A stretch of DNA of 64,000 bases from Viridothelium virens (Eukaryota; Ascomycota; Dothideomycetes; Trypetheliales; Trypetheliaceae). The position numbers and the translations under genes were made by a program. Below, in pieces: positions 41,907 to 52,377 of the stretch. The number at the start of each line of letters is the position of its first letter. Position 1 is the first letter of the stretch. The notes under the pieces are model-generated. The model saw nothing but the letters and a program-made list of their open reading frames with translations, was not told the DNA's origin and ran no database searches. The stretch covers positions 62,001 through 126,000 of the forward strand of contig ML991820.1 in the NCBI GenBank assembly GCA_010094025.1, read 5' to 3'.

Positions 41907-43688
41907 TTACCCCCAACCTCCGAGCGTCCAACTACTTCTAGTCCCCGCGCTGACCCCAGGTCCGAGACTTTGCCGTTGTGAGGTCTGCGACACTGCAATG
42001 TCTTTGCCTTTGGCCGCACTGGCCAGTCCTCCGTGGAGAAGAAAGGTATCGCGTTCGCATTCCACCACGCCTCGCACGCGCAATGGAGTACTTGCCAGTA
42101 TGGACAAGCCCGAAAAGGAACCCAACGTCTCTACGCCGCGGACGATGCCTTGGACGGTTGGTTTGATGGATTTGGCGCGTTCGCGCGCCAGTTTTTCAGC
42201 GATTGGATCGTGCTCTTGATCCATGTGCGCCATCGCCACCGTCGCCGTAGTCGGTCGGTCCAATGACGAAATTGTATCGTCGTCCGTGACTTCGCTGGTG
42301 CCATCAGTGACAGGCGTGGAACGGACGTCTTGTTGCGATGGAACCTTCGCACGCATCCTGCTCTCTGTTCCATTACGTTTTCCTGCCGCTGAACCAAGAT
42401 TGCGGACGGGATTCCACCCGCGTGCCTGAGCTAACGCTTCAATCTCTTCCGTGAGGCGTCTTTTAACACCAGGTAATTTGGAACCACCGCCAGTGACAAT
42501 GATGCGGGACATGCAAACACCGCGGGTATCGACAGGAAGCGCGAGTAACGATTGAAAGGCTAGCTCCTGAAGACTTTGTTCATTGTCATCCAGTTCTTTC
42601 CGTGTAGTGTTCCGCCCGAACCACGCAACTTCAACAGGCTCGGCCAAACGAGAAAAAGGCATCTCGAGTGTTTTGGGCGGGTGGCTGGCTCGAATGGGAA
42701 TGTGCACCGTCGGATTTGTTGCATCGTCTACGCGTGAGTCGTGCCCCACCTGCTCATCGTACACTTTGCCTGTGCTTTGACACCATCCTATTCGGGTCAT
42801 CACCTCCTCCGCCTGTGCAAATGTAATGCCACCTGACGAATCATCTTGCACATTGCTCTCATCCGCGGCACTATTCTGGCGCCTTATCTCGCGTTTGAGC
42901 AGTGTGCCAAATTCCTGACACAGAGCCTTTCCAGCCCTGTCACTCCGTCTTTGCTGCACCTCACGATACTCGTAGACGCCAGTGACGATAGTCTCCGTCC
43001 ATCCAATGTCAATGATCAAAGCCGAACGCAACCCAGCACCCACAGTATTCAGGGCAGGCGTGGGGAAGATGCTGATCGTGGGCGCCTGCGCTTTATTGAA
43101 TAGCGTCGTCAGAGTAGCCGAAAGTAAGGCATGCGGCAGAGTGGGAGGCAAAGCTAGGAAGATACGCCGAGGTTTCTGCGCTGTCTCCATGAGATACTTG
43201 GTAGATGCGATCCGGAATGCTCGCTCGATTTTGTCTTCAACCAGAGCGAGGTCCACCTGGTTCAGGTTCATTCGCCATAGCTCGTGATCACGACCCCACG
43301 AATGCTTGGATTGAGAACCCCCCACTGCCTGAGTTCCTGCTGGTAGCCATTGTCTGTAGTCTCCTACGCGCCGCTGTTCATTTGGACTGAAGTCGAGGAT
43401 GCATCTCGGCGCTCGTTCTCCTGCCAAGCCAGCTCGCATATACCGTGATCCTATCTCGAGTATGAGAGGCTCATCGTCAGTGCTACGGAAACTGGCCGAT
43501 GGAGAATTAAGTGCGGAAGAGTAAGAACGTCCGAGTAAGGGAGTTTGCGGTGTTGTGGGTGAGCTAACAGCCGGAGCCTGCGCTGCGATTGGTGTCCGAA
43601 TGCGTCCAGTAGAGATCTTTCGAGTGAAGTAGTCACTCATTGCCATGGTCTTCCCGCAATCGTATTTGGGGAAGCCCCATGCTATCAA
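41907..43688 (-). CDS. Actin-related protein Arp10/Arp11 (dynactin pointed end)
   Basis: Single-exon frame of 593 residues; the true start may be Met-15 or Met-17 (AMSDYFTRKIS). After a Ser/Pro-rich leader the actin fold starts at EPLILEIGSRYMRAGLAGE (about residue 75). Further actin-like elements are IFLALPPTLPHALLSATLTT, SALIIDIGWTETIVTGVYE (second phosphate loop) and CMSRIIVTGGGSKLPGVKRR (adenosine-site segment). Divergence from actin and the fungal leader fit Arp10/Arp11, called RO-7 in Neurospora, the pointed-end subunit of dynactin that helps cargo binding and nuclear positioning. A disordered insertion (about 455-515) separates the last folded part, WTLGGWG being the terminus. It is divergent from nop58, with 263 bp between starts. 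Confidence 0.88.
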   Translation of the reverse strand: MIAWGFPKYDCGKTMAMSDYFTRKISTGRIRTPIAAQAPAVSSPTTPQTPLLGRSYSSALNSPSASFRSTDDEPLILEIGSRYMRAGLAGERAPRCILDFSPNEQRRVGDYRQWLPAGTQAVGGSQSKHSWGRDHELWRMNLNQVDLALVEDKIERAFRIASTKYLMETAQKPRRIFLALPPTLPHALLSATLTTLFNKAQAPTISIFPTPALNTVGAGLRSALIIDIGWTETIVTGVYEYREVQQRRSDRAGKALCQEFGTLLKREIRRQNSAADESNVQDDSSGGITFAQAEEVMTRIGWCQSTGKVYDEQVGHDSRVDDATNPTVHIPIRASHPPKTLEMPFSRLAEPVEVAWFGRNTTRKELDDNEQSLQELAFQSLLALPVDTRGVCMSRIIVTGGGSKLPGVKRRLTEEIEALAQARGWNPVRNLGSAAGKRNGTESRMRAKVPSQQDVRSTPVTDGTSEVTDDDTISSLDRPTTATVAMAHMDQEHDPIAEKLARERAKSIKPTVQGIVRGVETLGSFSGLSILASTPLRVRGVVECERDTFLLHGGLASAAKGKDIAVSQTSQRQSLGPGVSAGTRSSWTLGGWG

Positions 43689-43951
43689 GCCTCAGGGCAA
43701 GATGACAGGAGAAGCGTTCCCTAAGGCGGACCAAGTCGTCATTGGGTCGTGGTCTTGAGTGGTGCAAAACCAGAATTATGGGTGTATGGGTAGAATAGTG
43801 GTGACCAGTAGCTATCCAATCACAGCGTAACAATGTGAAGCTTGGGCCATCCGCCTCCCGCCCTCCACCACCAGACGAAATTTCGGCCACAACTTTTCCT
43901 TTATGATACTCACACCTCTCAACCTAACGCATCGTGACGACTGCTGCCACC
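43689..43951. promoter_or_regulatory. Bidirectional promoter region Arp gene / nop58
   Basis: Only 263 bp separate the divergent start codons. The nop58 leader near 43900-43945 is pyrimidine-rich. No TATA box is apparent. Confidence 0.5.
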
Positions 43952-45999
43952 ATGACGCTCTTAATCCTGACCGAAACGAGCGCCGGATATGCCTTGCTAA
44001 AGGCTAAAGACAAGAAGCTACTCGAGCGCGATGATCTTGCGGAAAGCACTGAGACTGCCGAGGGCGTTTGCAGTCTCCTCAAGCTCAAGCAATTTCGCAA
44101 GTTTCAGAGCTCTGCTGAAGCTGTCACTGAAGCCGCTGCGCTTATAGAAGGAAAGGTAGGCGCCGCCGATCTCCTTTTGCCATCTTGCAAAGACATTCTC
44201 AGTGGATGAATAATTTTTGTTTGGGATGGATTCGGAGCTTTTGTTAATATTGGATCCAGGTCACTCCTACGCTGTCTTCCATGTTGGACGAACTCAAAGA
44301 TGAAAAACGAGTGTCGCTTGCTGTTGCTGACCCAAAACTTGGGAAAGCCATCAACAAACTCCCATCGCTCTCAATTACTCCTATCTCCGATTCTTCTACT
44401 TCCGACCTGTACAGAGCAATTCGCACCCACCTTCCCTCACTCATCCCCGGACTTCTACCAGCGGAGATTTCTACTATGTCGCTTGGCCTTTCGCACTCAT
44501 TGTCGAGGCATAAGCTCAAGTTCTCCCCAGACAAAGTTGATGTCATGGTCATCCAAGCGATCAATCTGTTAGACGATGTTGATAAAGAGCTCAACAACTA
44601 CGCGATGCGCATCAAGGAATGGTATGGGTGGCACTTTCCCGAGCTGGCCCGTATCATCAACGACAACACCGCCTATGCCAAAGTCATTTTGAAAATGGGT
44701 ACCCGTTCCAATGCCTCAAGTTCGGATCTAGCCGAGATTCTTCCCGAAGAGATAGAAGCAGCTGTCAAGGCGGCTGCTGAAGTTTCAATGGGACAGGAGC
44801 TCGACTCTAAAGACATGACTACTATCTCTATTCTTGCTGATCAAGTAGTCGAGCTGTTCAATTATCGTGCCGAACTCTCGGCGTACCTGTCAGCACGCAT
44901 GCAAGCAATCGCGCCTAACCTCACGGCTCTTGTCGGTGATTTGGTGGGCGCACGTCTTATTTCACATGCTGGATCTCTCGTGAACCTTGCGAAGAGTCCC
45001 GCTTCCACCATCCAGATTCTCGGGGCAGAGAAAGCTTTGTTTCGCGCCCTCAAGACGAAGCACGACACTCCGAAATATGGTCTCATATATCATGCGTCTT
45101 TGATTGGCCAAGCCACTGGTAGGAACAAGGGTAAAATTGCGCGTATGTTGGCTACCAAGACTGCTCTTGGCCTGCGCGTCGATGCTGTTTCGGACTTCGA
45201 CCGCGCAGCTGGCGCACAGCAAGAAGAAGAATCACAGGAAAGTCGTTCTTCTATGGGCAGAGAACACAAACTTCGACTCGAGCGACATCTTCGTAGATTA
45301 GAAAACAAACGTGTGCTCCCCCGCGGAGCGGAGATTGGACCATCCGGCCAAGATAGGCGAGTGGTCGACAAATGGTCAATCAAGGAAGCCAGGAAGTACA
45401 ATCCCGACGCGGATGGATTGGTAGGCGACGAGGCAGCTGGCTCGAGTCACGTTATAGGCACAGATGGCACTGAGGGCCTGCAAGTTATTGCCAAGCAGGC
45501 TGAAGCTGGTGCAGAGGCGGAAGAGATCGAGCAAGAAGGAGATCAAGACGCAATGGAAGTGGACTCCGCTGCATCGAGTGGTGAAGTTAATGGCAAATCT
45601 CACAAGAAACGCTCAGCATCAGATGCCCACCTAGACAAGCATGCCGAGAAAGAAGCTAAGCGAGCACGCAAAGCTGAGAAGAAGGCTCGCAAGGAGGAGA
45701 AGCGTGCTGCCAAAGAAGAGAAGCGCGCCGCTAAAGAAGCGAAAAAGGCTGAGCAAGTCGTTGAACAAACTGAAGGAGAGGGCCCTAAAAAGAAGAAGAA
45801 TCGCGATGGTGAGGCGACCGGGCAGCATGACAGCAGCAAGAAGAGTACGGCTAACGGCGACGCTGAAGAAGCGGCGCCAGTGAAGAAGAGAAGACCCGAA
45901 GGCGAGTTGTTTGAGGAGAAAGCTAGCAGTAAAAGGGTAAAGACGGACGAAGCGACAGATGGAGGAGAGAAGAAGAAAAAGAAGAAGCACAAGGCTTGA
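43952..45999 (+). CDS. nop58: Nucleolar protein Nop58 (box C/D snoRNP)
   Basis: Exons 43952-44155 and 44260-45999 encode 647 residues; the 104-bp intron falls after codon 68. The NOP5NT region starts [20 protein letters not shown]. The coiled-coil/NOSIC part and the Nop domain follow, with ITPNL-like [20 protein letters not shown] and the signature [20 protein letters not shown]. The long tail (about 480-647) is built of Lys/Glu/Ala repeats ending in KKKKKHKA, typical of Nop58 and longer than in yeast. Nop58 pairs with Nop56 in box C/D snoRNPs that guide rRNA 2'-O-methylation in the nucleolus. I checked the intron for a box C/D snoRNA: it has one C-like box but no D box, so none is called. 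Confidence 0.97.
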
Positions 46000-46492
46000 T
46001 TATTCGCTCAAATAATACTTGTGTTTGTTGCATACTGCCTTTTGTGCATATATGGTGGACGGCGCTGCTTCGGATTTACGGATGGAGTTCGCCTCGGAGC
46101 CTGGCGTCTACACGAGCATTGACGAACGATCTTTTCGTCATATTCCTGGCCTATTTGAGAAGCTTTTCAGTTGAATGATGGGATTGAAGTTGATGGTGCG
46201 GCTTTTCAATATTTGACCAGGTGGCTTGATTTCGATAGTGTTTTCTGATGTGGCAAAGACAGAGGAGTGGTTTCACGTTGTGAATGAAACGTGTGATGGC
46301 ACATCGATGAAGTCTTTACTTTAGATACTACAAGTCTGGATGCAAAGATATCTCAACGCCATCCATGTGTGGATCCCTCGCTTCGCCTAAGCAGAACATT
46401 TCTTTCGCCCTCATACATTGTCCAGTAGAACCCAGACGTATGCCATTCCGCAATCCTCGAGGCTGAAACCCACGTCCTCTGGGACCACCGCT
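46000..46492. other. Convergent 3' region of nop58 and sar1
   Basis: About 490 bp; no gene seen. It must contain the polyadenylation signals of both genes. Confidence 0.55.
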
Positions 46493-47512
46493 CTACACAT
46501 ACTGGCTCAACCATCTGATACCGTCGCCATAACCTATCCAAACCGTCAGCATCTCTCACCTCGGCTTCCTGGTCCCGCATTTCGGGAATATAGAGTACAT
46601 ACCCTGCCTCATCACCACACTACACATAAACACCTCCAACGGCCTCACGCCCTCCAACGGTACCTTCCCCTTCCCTGTCGTCTGGTACAGCCCCAACACA
46701 CTTCGTAGGTGCTCCTCGCTTACCGCCTCTGGGTGATCGATCTTGTTTCCCAACACGAGGAACGGTGTCCGGCTGAGCTCCTCCATGGAGAGTAGAGCGT
46801 CGAGCTCGGCCTTCGCTTCAACGAAGCGCTCAGGGTCCTTGGCATCCACGAGGAAGACGACACCCGAGACTTCGGGGAAATAATCCCGCCAGAGGCGCCG
46901 AGCTTGGGCGTGGCCACCGAGATCGAAGGTGGTGAATTTGACCTGAAGGAAAGGAATTAGTCAATTTGTTTTGGGGACGACCGGAGAGTAGAAGAGGAGG
47001 GTGCGGTACGTTGCCAATGGAGAGTTCTTCGGATGCTGATTGGGTGGTTAGCAAACTCGAACATAATGACCGAATGCACGAGTGCGCTTACTTGGATGAA
47101 GTGCTGCAGCGCGTTAGCAAGGGATCTTGGTAACAGATCTATGGTTGATTCAGCTGCTTACTGGGTTGAAGCATCGCGACACGGTCGTTCTTTAGCATAT
47201 GCAATAGTGTTGTCTTTCCTGCATTGTCGAGGCCAAGAAATAGAAGCTCTGTATTCTCGTTTAATGCTTCGCCCCAGGGTCTTATCTGTTGTACAGTTGA
47301 GACTCACTAGCATGCTTGTTCCATAGACCAAGCGAAGCTAAGGTCTCGAAGACTGGATAAGATGTTAACGATCATTCTTGCACCGAAAGCCACTCTTCAA
47401 GTCGCATTTCATTCTTGGGCGCATTGAGAAAGATTGCTTACACCTAAACGTTAGATTAGATAGGCAATCTTGATATTCAGAGCAAGGGAACGAACCAGTC
47501 GACAATCCACAT
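46493..47512 (-). CDS. sar1: Sar1 COPII small GTPase
   Basis: Eight proposed exons: 47512-47496, 47443-47442 (2 nt), 47352-47308, 47248-47162, 47103-47092 (12 nt), 47035-47010, 46942-46603 and 46533-46493. They total 570 nt and 189 residues, which is the usual length of fungal Sar1. All introns are GT-AG and 52-89 bp. The protein starts [20 protein letters not shown] and has the P-loop [23 protein letters not shown] (switch 1), DLGGH (switch 2), NKID and the terminus [16 protein letters not shown]. Sar1-GTP inserts its amphipathic N-terminus into the ER membrane and recruits Sec23/24. The 2-nt exon is inferred: without it the N-terminus loses frame or needs non-canonical sites. The 3' part shows C-rich then G-rich plus-strand composition. 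Confidence 0.95.
47092..47103 (-). other. sar1: 12-nt exon of sar1
   Basis: CACTTCATCCAA lies between a CTGCAG acceptor (CTAAC upstream) and a GTAAGC donor. It supplies the Leu-His-Pro core of the conserved QPTLHPTSEEL motif and joins in phase on both sides. Confidence 0.9.
47442..47443 (-). other. sar1: Proposed 2-nt exon (GT) of sar1
   Basis: On the minus strand the order is: exon 1 ending GACTG; intron GTTCGT...TCTAAC...TTTAG (52 bp); GT; intron GTAAGC...GTTAAC...TCCAG (89 bp); exon TCTTCGAG. Joining GACTG + GT + TCTTCGAG gives Asp-Trp-Phe-Phe-Glu, exactly the spacing expected for the Sar1 N-terminus. Confidence 0.75.
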
Positions 47513-47914
47513 CGCTGTTAGCTGCTGATCTTGCTCGAAGCAGAATTGTAAAGCTAGATGAGGCTGGCGCACAGCAAGGAAAAGTGAGGCGAGGAAACGT
47601 AGGAAGGCTTGTATTTTGTAGACAAGTAGGTAGATCACTTCGGAGTCGGGCAATGCCAACATGCAAAAATACGTACTTAGGCAGGCCAAGGCACCACCTC
47701 GGAGTGCAGTTTCCCCGCTGCCGAGAGCTCTAGATTATCGGCATACGGCCATTAAAATTTGGATCTGGTTCAAGGTACCTTCGTACAGTCAAAACTTTAT
47801 CTGGATGCCAAAATGTTACACCTCCCACAACTTATATCCCCTTTGTGCACTGGCGAAGGCTACCAAAGCCACTTCAACTAAGATAAGAGTCTCCATCTGA
47901 AGTCCAATTCTACC
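47513..47914. promoter_or_regulatory. Bidirectional promoter region sar1 / rpc17
   Basis: 402 bp separate the divergent start codons. No other gene fits here. Confidence 0.5.
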
Positions 47915-48421
47915 ATGAGGATCGTCGACACGGGCACAGCACAGCTCAGCAATGCCGAAGTGCTTAGTCGTATCCGGGACTTGCGATCAAGGTGGAAGGA
48001 ACGCGAAGCTCAAGCTCGGGAACGAAACAGTAGCCTCCGGTCTCGTCCTGGAAACTTAATTAGCGTCATAGAAAATGTCGAACATCGACTTACCAGACCC
48101 GAAGCTCCTACACCTCTCGCTGGTCCTACGGCGTACAACCCAGCGACTGCGATTCCTATGCTATGCCAGAGGTTGAAGCCATATAGGCTAACCAAGCCAG
48201 AACTATTGCAAATATCTAATCTAAGGCCATGGAAAATAACGCATATGACACTGGTCATTGAGGATTTCGAGGCAAGGTTCAGCGAAGAGCAGCAGCGCGA
48301 GATCGTTATGGTTGTGTATGAGGTGCTTGGCGGCACAGAGTACCCTAAATTTGAAGAGTCGGAGGAGATGGAGGAGACGGAGGCTGAGCAAGTTAATGGA
48401 ATAACCAATGGAGTGACGTGA
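47915..48421 (+). CDS. rpc17: RNA polymerase III subunit Rpc17/RPC9
   Basis: Single-exon protein of 168 residues. The start MRIVDTGTAQLSNAEVLSRI is the typical RPC9/CGRP-receptor-component opening. A basic linker (RSRPGNLISVI) leads to the HRDC-like C-terminal domain (AYNPATAIPMLCQRLKPYRL, LTKPELLQISNLRP, RFSEEQQREIVMVVYEVLGG). In Pol III it pairs with Rpc25 to form the stalk that contacts TFIIIB at initiation. The acidic C-terminal tail is short. Confidence 0.9.
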   Translation: MRIVDTGTAQLSNAEVLSRIRDLRSRWKEREAQARERNSSLRSRPGNLISVIENVEHRLTRPEAPTPLAGPTAYNPATAIPMLCQRLKPYRLTKPELLQISNLRPWKITHMTLVIEDFEARFSEEQQREIVMVVYEVLGGTEYPKFEESEEMEETEAEQVNGITNGVT

Positions 48422-48636
48422 CATTATCCTTTGAGGACGCAGTATTCTAAAGTGCTGTGATGTTCTCGAATCCCTCATAACAGCTTAAAAACTACAGTCT
48501 GTGCTCACAATGGTGGAGAAAAGGTAGATGTCTCAGCATCTTTTGTCATTGAAACATCATTTATGTTACATAATTCACTAACATGTCACAGAACAAACAC
48601 TCGCCAGCACATTGCTCAAATGATATAATAAGCGTC

Positions 48637-49566
48637 TCAACCAAACACAAGCGCCCGAACCTCAATGGACTCTCTGCCAGGTGCACCCTCCGGTGTCCTT
48701 GGATCCACAAATGCTGTGTGAGGAACACGCCCACTGAAATTCTCGCTATCGCTGCACTGCAAGAATAATCTCTCGTCATTCTTCATTCCACTCCAATAGT
48801 ACCACACCTGACCATCTCGGTGCTTCACTCCGGCCGTCTCTCCAGTTCGATCGGGATACCGATGCTCCACACCAACCAAATCCTCATCCCTCACCGATGC
48901 GCTATCTGCGATTGCCAGTGGGCTCGCAACCACGGGTCCATTGAGCGGCCTCCACACATTGATAATGCGATACCGTCCCTTCAGTAGCTGTTCGGCCTCA
49001 TCCGGCAAATGATGTCTCACGCGCGCCTCCGCAGACTTGGGCGTCTGATCAATGTGCACACGCTGCACCGGCCCCCGCGACGCATTGGGATTCGACCGCC
49101 GAATTGTGTGGTCGAACAGCAGCACGCGGTTTGCCCCGGGCACGTGGTCCAGCAGCAGCTTCTCTACCTCAGGGTAGTACACTCGCTTGATATGCTCGTC
49201 GTCGGTGAAGTCCTTCTCTTCGCTCTCAATGCCGGACAGCACCTGGAAGGCGTTGTTGGCGAGGGTGAACTGCGATTCCCGGCCCCGCACGTCGTTGATG
49301 TTGATCTGTTGCACGTTCGAGCCGAAGTTGTTCTTCGGTTGGCCGGCGGGCGGGTCACTGACGTAGTTGAAGGGGGTGGCGCCATCAGCGGGTGGGGCGT
49401 AGAAGATGAGATTGGAGCGGACGGGCCCCCTGGGAACGGGACTACCTTGGTTTTTAGTGGCGTCGTCGAGGATGGAGGAGAGGAAGGGTTGAAGTTGGTG
49501 GGCGGGAGTGGGCTGGATTGGTGCGGCGGTCGTCATTGTTCTGGTTGGTAGGTCTTTAGCGTTCAA
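48637..49566 (-). CDS. CmcJ/AsaB-like oxidoreductase (GA4-desaturase family)
   Basis: Single-exon frame of 309 residues; the true start may be Met-11 (MTTAAPIQPTPAHQ). The order of motifs matches the fungal CmcJ/NvfI/AsaB family: SNLIFYAPPADG near residue 50, LFDHTIRRSNP, RVHIDQTPKSAEARVRHHLP (HxD), YRIINVWRPLNGPVVASPLA, HRDGQVWYYWSGMKNDERLF and HTAFVDPRTPEGAPGRESIE at the end. Several relatives sit in secondary-metabolite clusters and are annotated as hydroxylases or desaturases. Here the neighbours are housekeeping genes, so the substrate is unknown. The plus strand is C-rich over 48700-49150 and G-rich over 49250-49510. Confidence 0.9.
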   Translation of the reverse strand: MNAKDLPTRTMTTAAPIQPTPAHQLQPFLSSILDDATKNQGSPVPRGPVRSNLIFYAPPADGATPFNYVSDPPAGQPKNNFGSNVQQININDVRGRESQFTLANNAFQVLSGIESEEKDFTDDEHIKRVYYPEVEKLLLDHVPGANRVLLFDHTIRRSNPNASRGPVQRVHIDQTPKSAEARVRHHLPDEAEQLLKGRYRIINVWRPLNGPVVASPLAIADSASVRDEDLVGVEHRYPDRTGETAGVKHRDGQVWYYWSGMKNDERLFLQCSDSENFSGRVPHTAFVDPRTPEGAPGRESIEVRALVFG

Positions 49567-52377
49567 GTTCAGGAGACGTATTATGCTGGTGCCAATGTGC
49601 AGATTTGGACTCGCAGGCGCTTTACGCAGAGTGCGTCTAGTATGAGATGGAACGGATCTTTCGAGTTGGTTGATGATGATTGACTTGATATGGCAGCAAG
49701 TTGTTCTATCAGCTACTTATATGTATCTTTGAACCGGCTTTCACCATTGCCATCGAGTCTCGACTCAACAACGTCATACCGTTGCCGAACTCTCTCCGCC
49801 GTGTGACGCTGACAAAATGCGGAGTGCATTGTTAATCCTCGAGCCAATCACAACCGACACTAAGTTCTATATGGCCGGATGCCTGAGAGCACGCAATCCG
49901 CTTAGACGGCTTTGTTTTCCGATTAGTTTCATACTTATTGCAGAAAACATATCCCATTCACGCGAATTTCCAAGCTCTAGTATGACTCAACCACCCAACG
50001 TCGCCGGATACAGCCGAAATTCGCTTCAGATGAGTTTGGCATATTTTTAGTAAATGACCTGGCAGGCTAGGCGGCCAGCAAAGGGTTTGTCGACTCTAGG
50101 ACAATTCTTCTCAAAAGCTCAGAAATAACTGCAGAACAACAAGTGTGCTCCAGACTTCATATGATCTAAAGGTCGAGATCTCGTCAACTCTCATCAAGCG
50201 AACTCTCTCTCTTCCCCCCAACTTCTAAGGTAGATTACAGCAAAGTCGTCCAAAGTGCGTTCTTACTGAGATTTTGTCAATGATTGTACATGACAGGAAG
50301 ATCAACCGTGCGCAACATTCAGAACAATGCAAGCCTTACGCGTCTCTGGGCCATGGAATAATATATTGAAGAGCTGATGTAGTGTGGTGAAAAGTAGTCC
50401 CTGCGGATCTGTGCGTGGAAAAAAGACCAAGGAGATCTCAGGAAATATCTCAACCAATGAAAAGAGGCTTTGGCGCTCTATTCATCGCTCATTTGACGAA
50501 GACAGACGGATTCTAGGTGATCAGCAATGATATTTACTGCATTTCGCATAACTTAGAATGGATCGACAGGCCTAAAACATGTCATGTTGCACACACTCTA
50601 CGACGACAAACAATCTCTTTAGGAGGCAATCTCCGAGTTTTGTCTTTTCAAGTTTCGTCTTGCTCCCGCGAAGGGTTTGGTCCTGCTTCAATAATTCCAT
50701 AGGCCCCCCAGATCGGGGAACGGAACGACCTTGCAAAACGGGGAATGGTATAAGTAGGTGCTGAAACACCGAGCCGGTAGATTCCCGACCTCTAGCGGTC
50801 GCCTTTACTCAAATGCACAGTCGTATGCAGCGTCCATTCGTTGCAGGGGCATGTGAGCCTAGCCTTGATACCGATGGCACATATCCACTATGGATCCTCA
50901 AGGAAGATACCGAAGATCCAGCGATTTTTGAGCCCGAGGCCAAGCCTTTTCTACAAGCGCTCCACATGAAGCGGCATCCACACAGACAGCATGCCACGTA
51001 GGAAAAGTTGGGCGCACGGGAATAAAGTTTCACGGAATTAGGCGGCGAAAAAGTCATCGATCCGATATATCATGTCGCCGACGAGGTCTAGATGGAGGCA
51101 GTACTTGGTGGTGAGAATTAAAGATCATGCAGGAGTACGGCTTACTTCGTGCATATGAATCCTGGCCAAGGTTGAAACGACGACCCCTATGGCAACAACA
51201 TCAGCCCATCTTGCGGTGGCGCAGGATATCGAAACGAGGAGGACCCCTTGCAAATTTTCCAAGTCCTCTGCCTACATGGTTTGCATCAGTCAGCAAACTT
51301 CAACTAACGCGTTACCTTACGAAGTCATGGTGCTGGGCTCAACTTCTGAGCAAGGCAACGATGCCGCATGCAGGCAATCAATTGCGATACGTTGCTTCTG
51401 CTTGACATTGTGTCACAAAGAGCGTATTCTCGGAAGGAACATCTACTCAAGTCGCTTGACTGCTTCGGCACGTGCGGATGCCAGATTCGGCCCTTCAGCC
51501 TACAGGTCCTTAGATCCTGATCTTCCAGGATCAGGGCTTGTTCCATCGCCGAGGAACACGATGCTGCATCATGGCTCACGGACTTGTCAGATTGCCATCT
51601 CTGCCCTCACGAGCAGACGGGTGGCCGCAGGCTGCTGGTAGGACGCAATGCCTTATAAGGCAAGTCGGTCAAGAAAGAAGCGCAATGGAGAGAAGAGCGG
51701 CGGAAATTAAAATACCTCAGCCTGAGCCTGAGGACTACTTGTTGGGAGAGAAATAGAGGAGCTTGGGAGGCGGGCGAGAAACGGATTAGGATTTGTCGGT
51801 AAAGGCGCTAGCCGCTGGGTCTAGAACGCGGTAGACGCGTGGGCATGCTGCAAAAACATCCAACGCTCATCCAGCAACTCTACGGTCGCCCGCCAATATT
51901 TTGCTGTCTTGCTCTCTATTCAGCATCGCGCCATCCTTGCGGCCAATCCCGGGGCGGCCCAGCGGCTTCGCCCACCGCCCAAGAATGTACTTTCTGACAC
52001 ACTTGGCCTAGAGTCCTGCAGCAGGGAGGCCGTTGTTCCTCCAAGCCAGCATTTGCTGCTGTGCGACTCTCTCAAAATGAGTCTCCTGCCAGCCAGCCCT
52101 GCTCACGCTGTCAGTTCTGTCCCATTGCTGCATCACTGATCTCGTTGTCTCTTCCCGTGGCTTTTTCTGGCACCTTCGCTCGCTTGTGCGCCTCGTCTCG
52201 CAATATTCCGATGCAACCTAATTAAAGTCTACCTTCGTTATCGATTTGAGTCAGATGACCTCTCTTTTGGAACCTTTGAAATCTAGCCCTCGGAGAATTC
52301 ACCTTGATATTTGACCCTGGCCTACTGAACGGCCTCGTCCGGCTACCACACCCGGATCGACCGTTCTCTCTGGACCC
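49567..52377. other. Largest gene-poor stretch on the right (2.8 kb)
   Basis: Divergent promoters of the CmcJ-like gene and the 632-residue gene. Frames of 60-150 codons (for example 51189-51641 plus) have no recognisable domain and unconvincing composition. No repeat or mobile element is evident. A small spliced or non-coding gene could be hidden here. Confidence 0.45.

Noticed and set aside
44156-44259. Possible box C/D snoRNA in the nop58 intron
   Set aside because: Host genes of this kind often carry snoRNAs, but only an imperfect C box is present and no CTGA D box.
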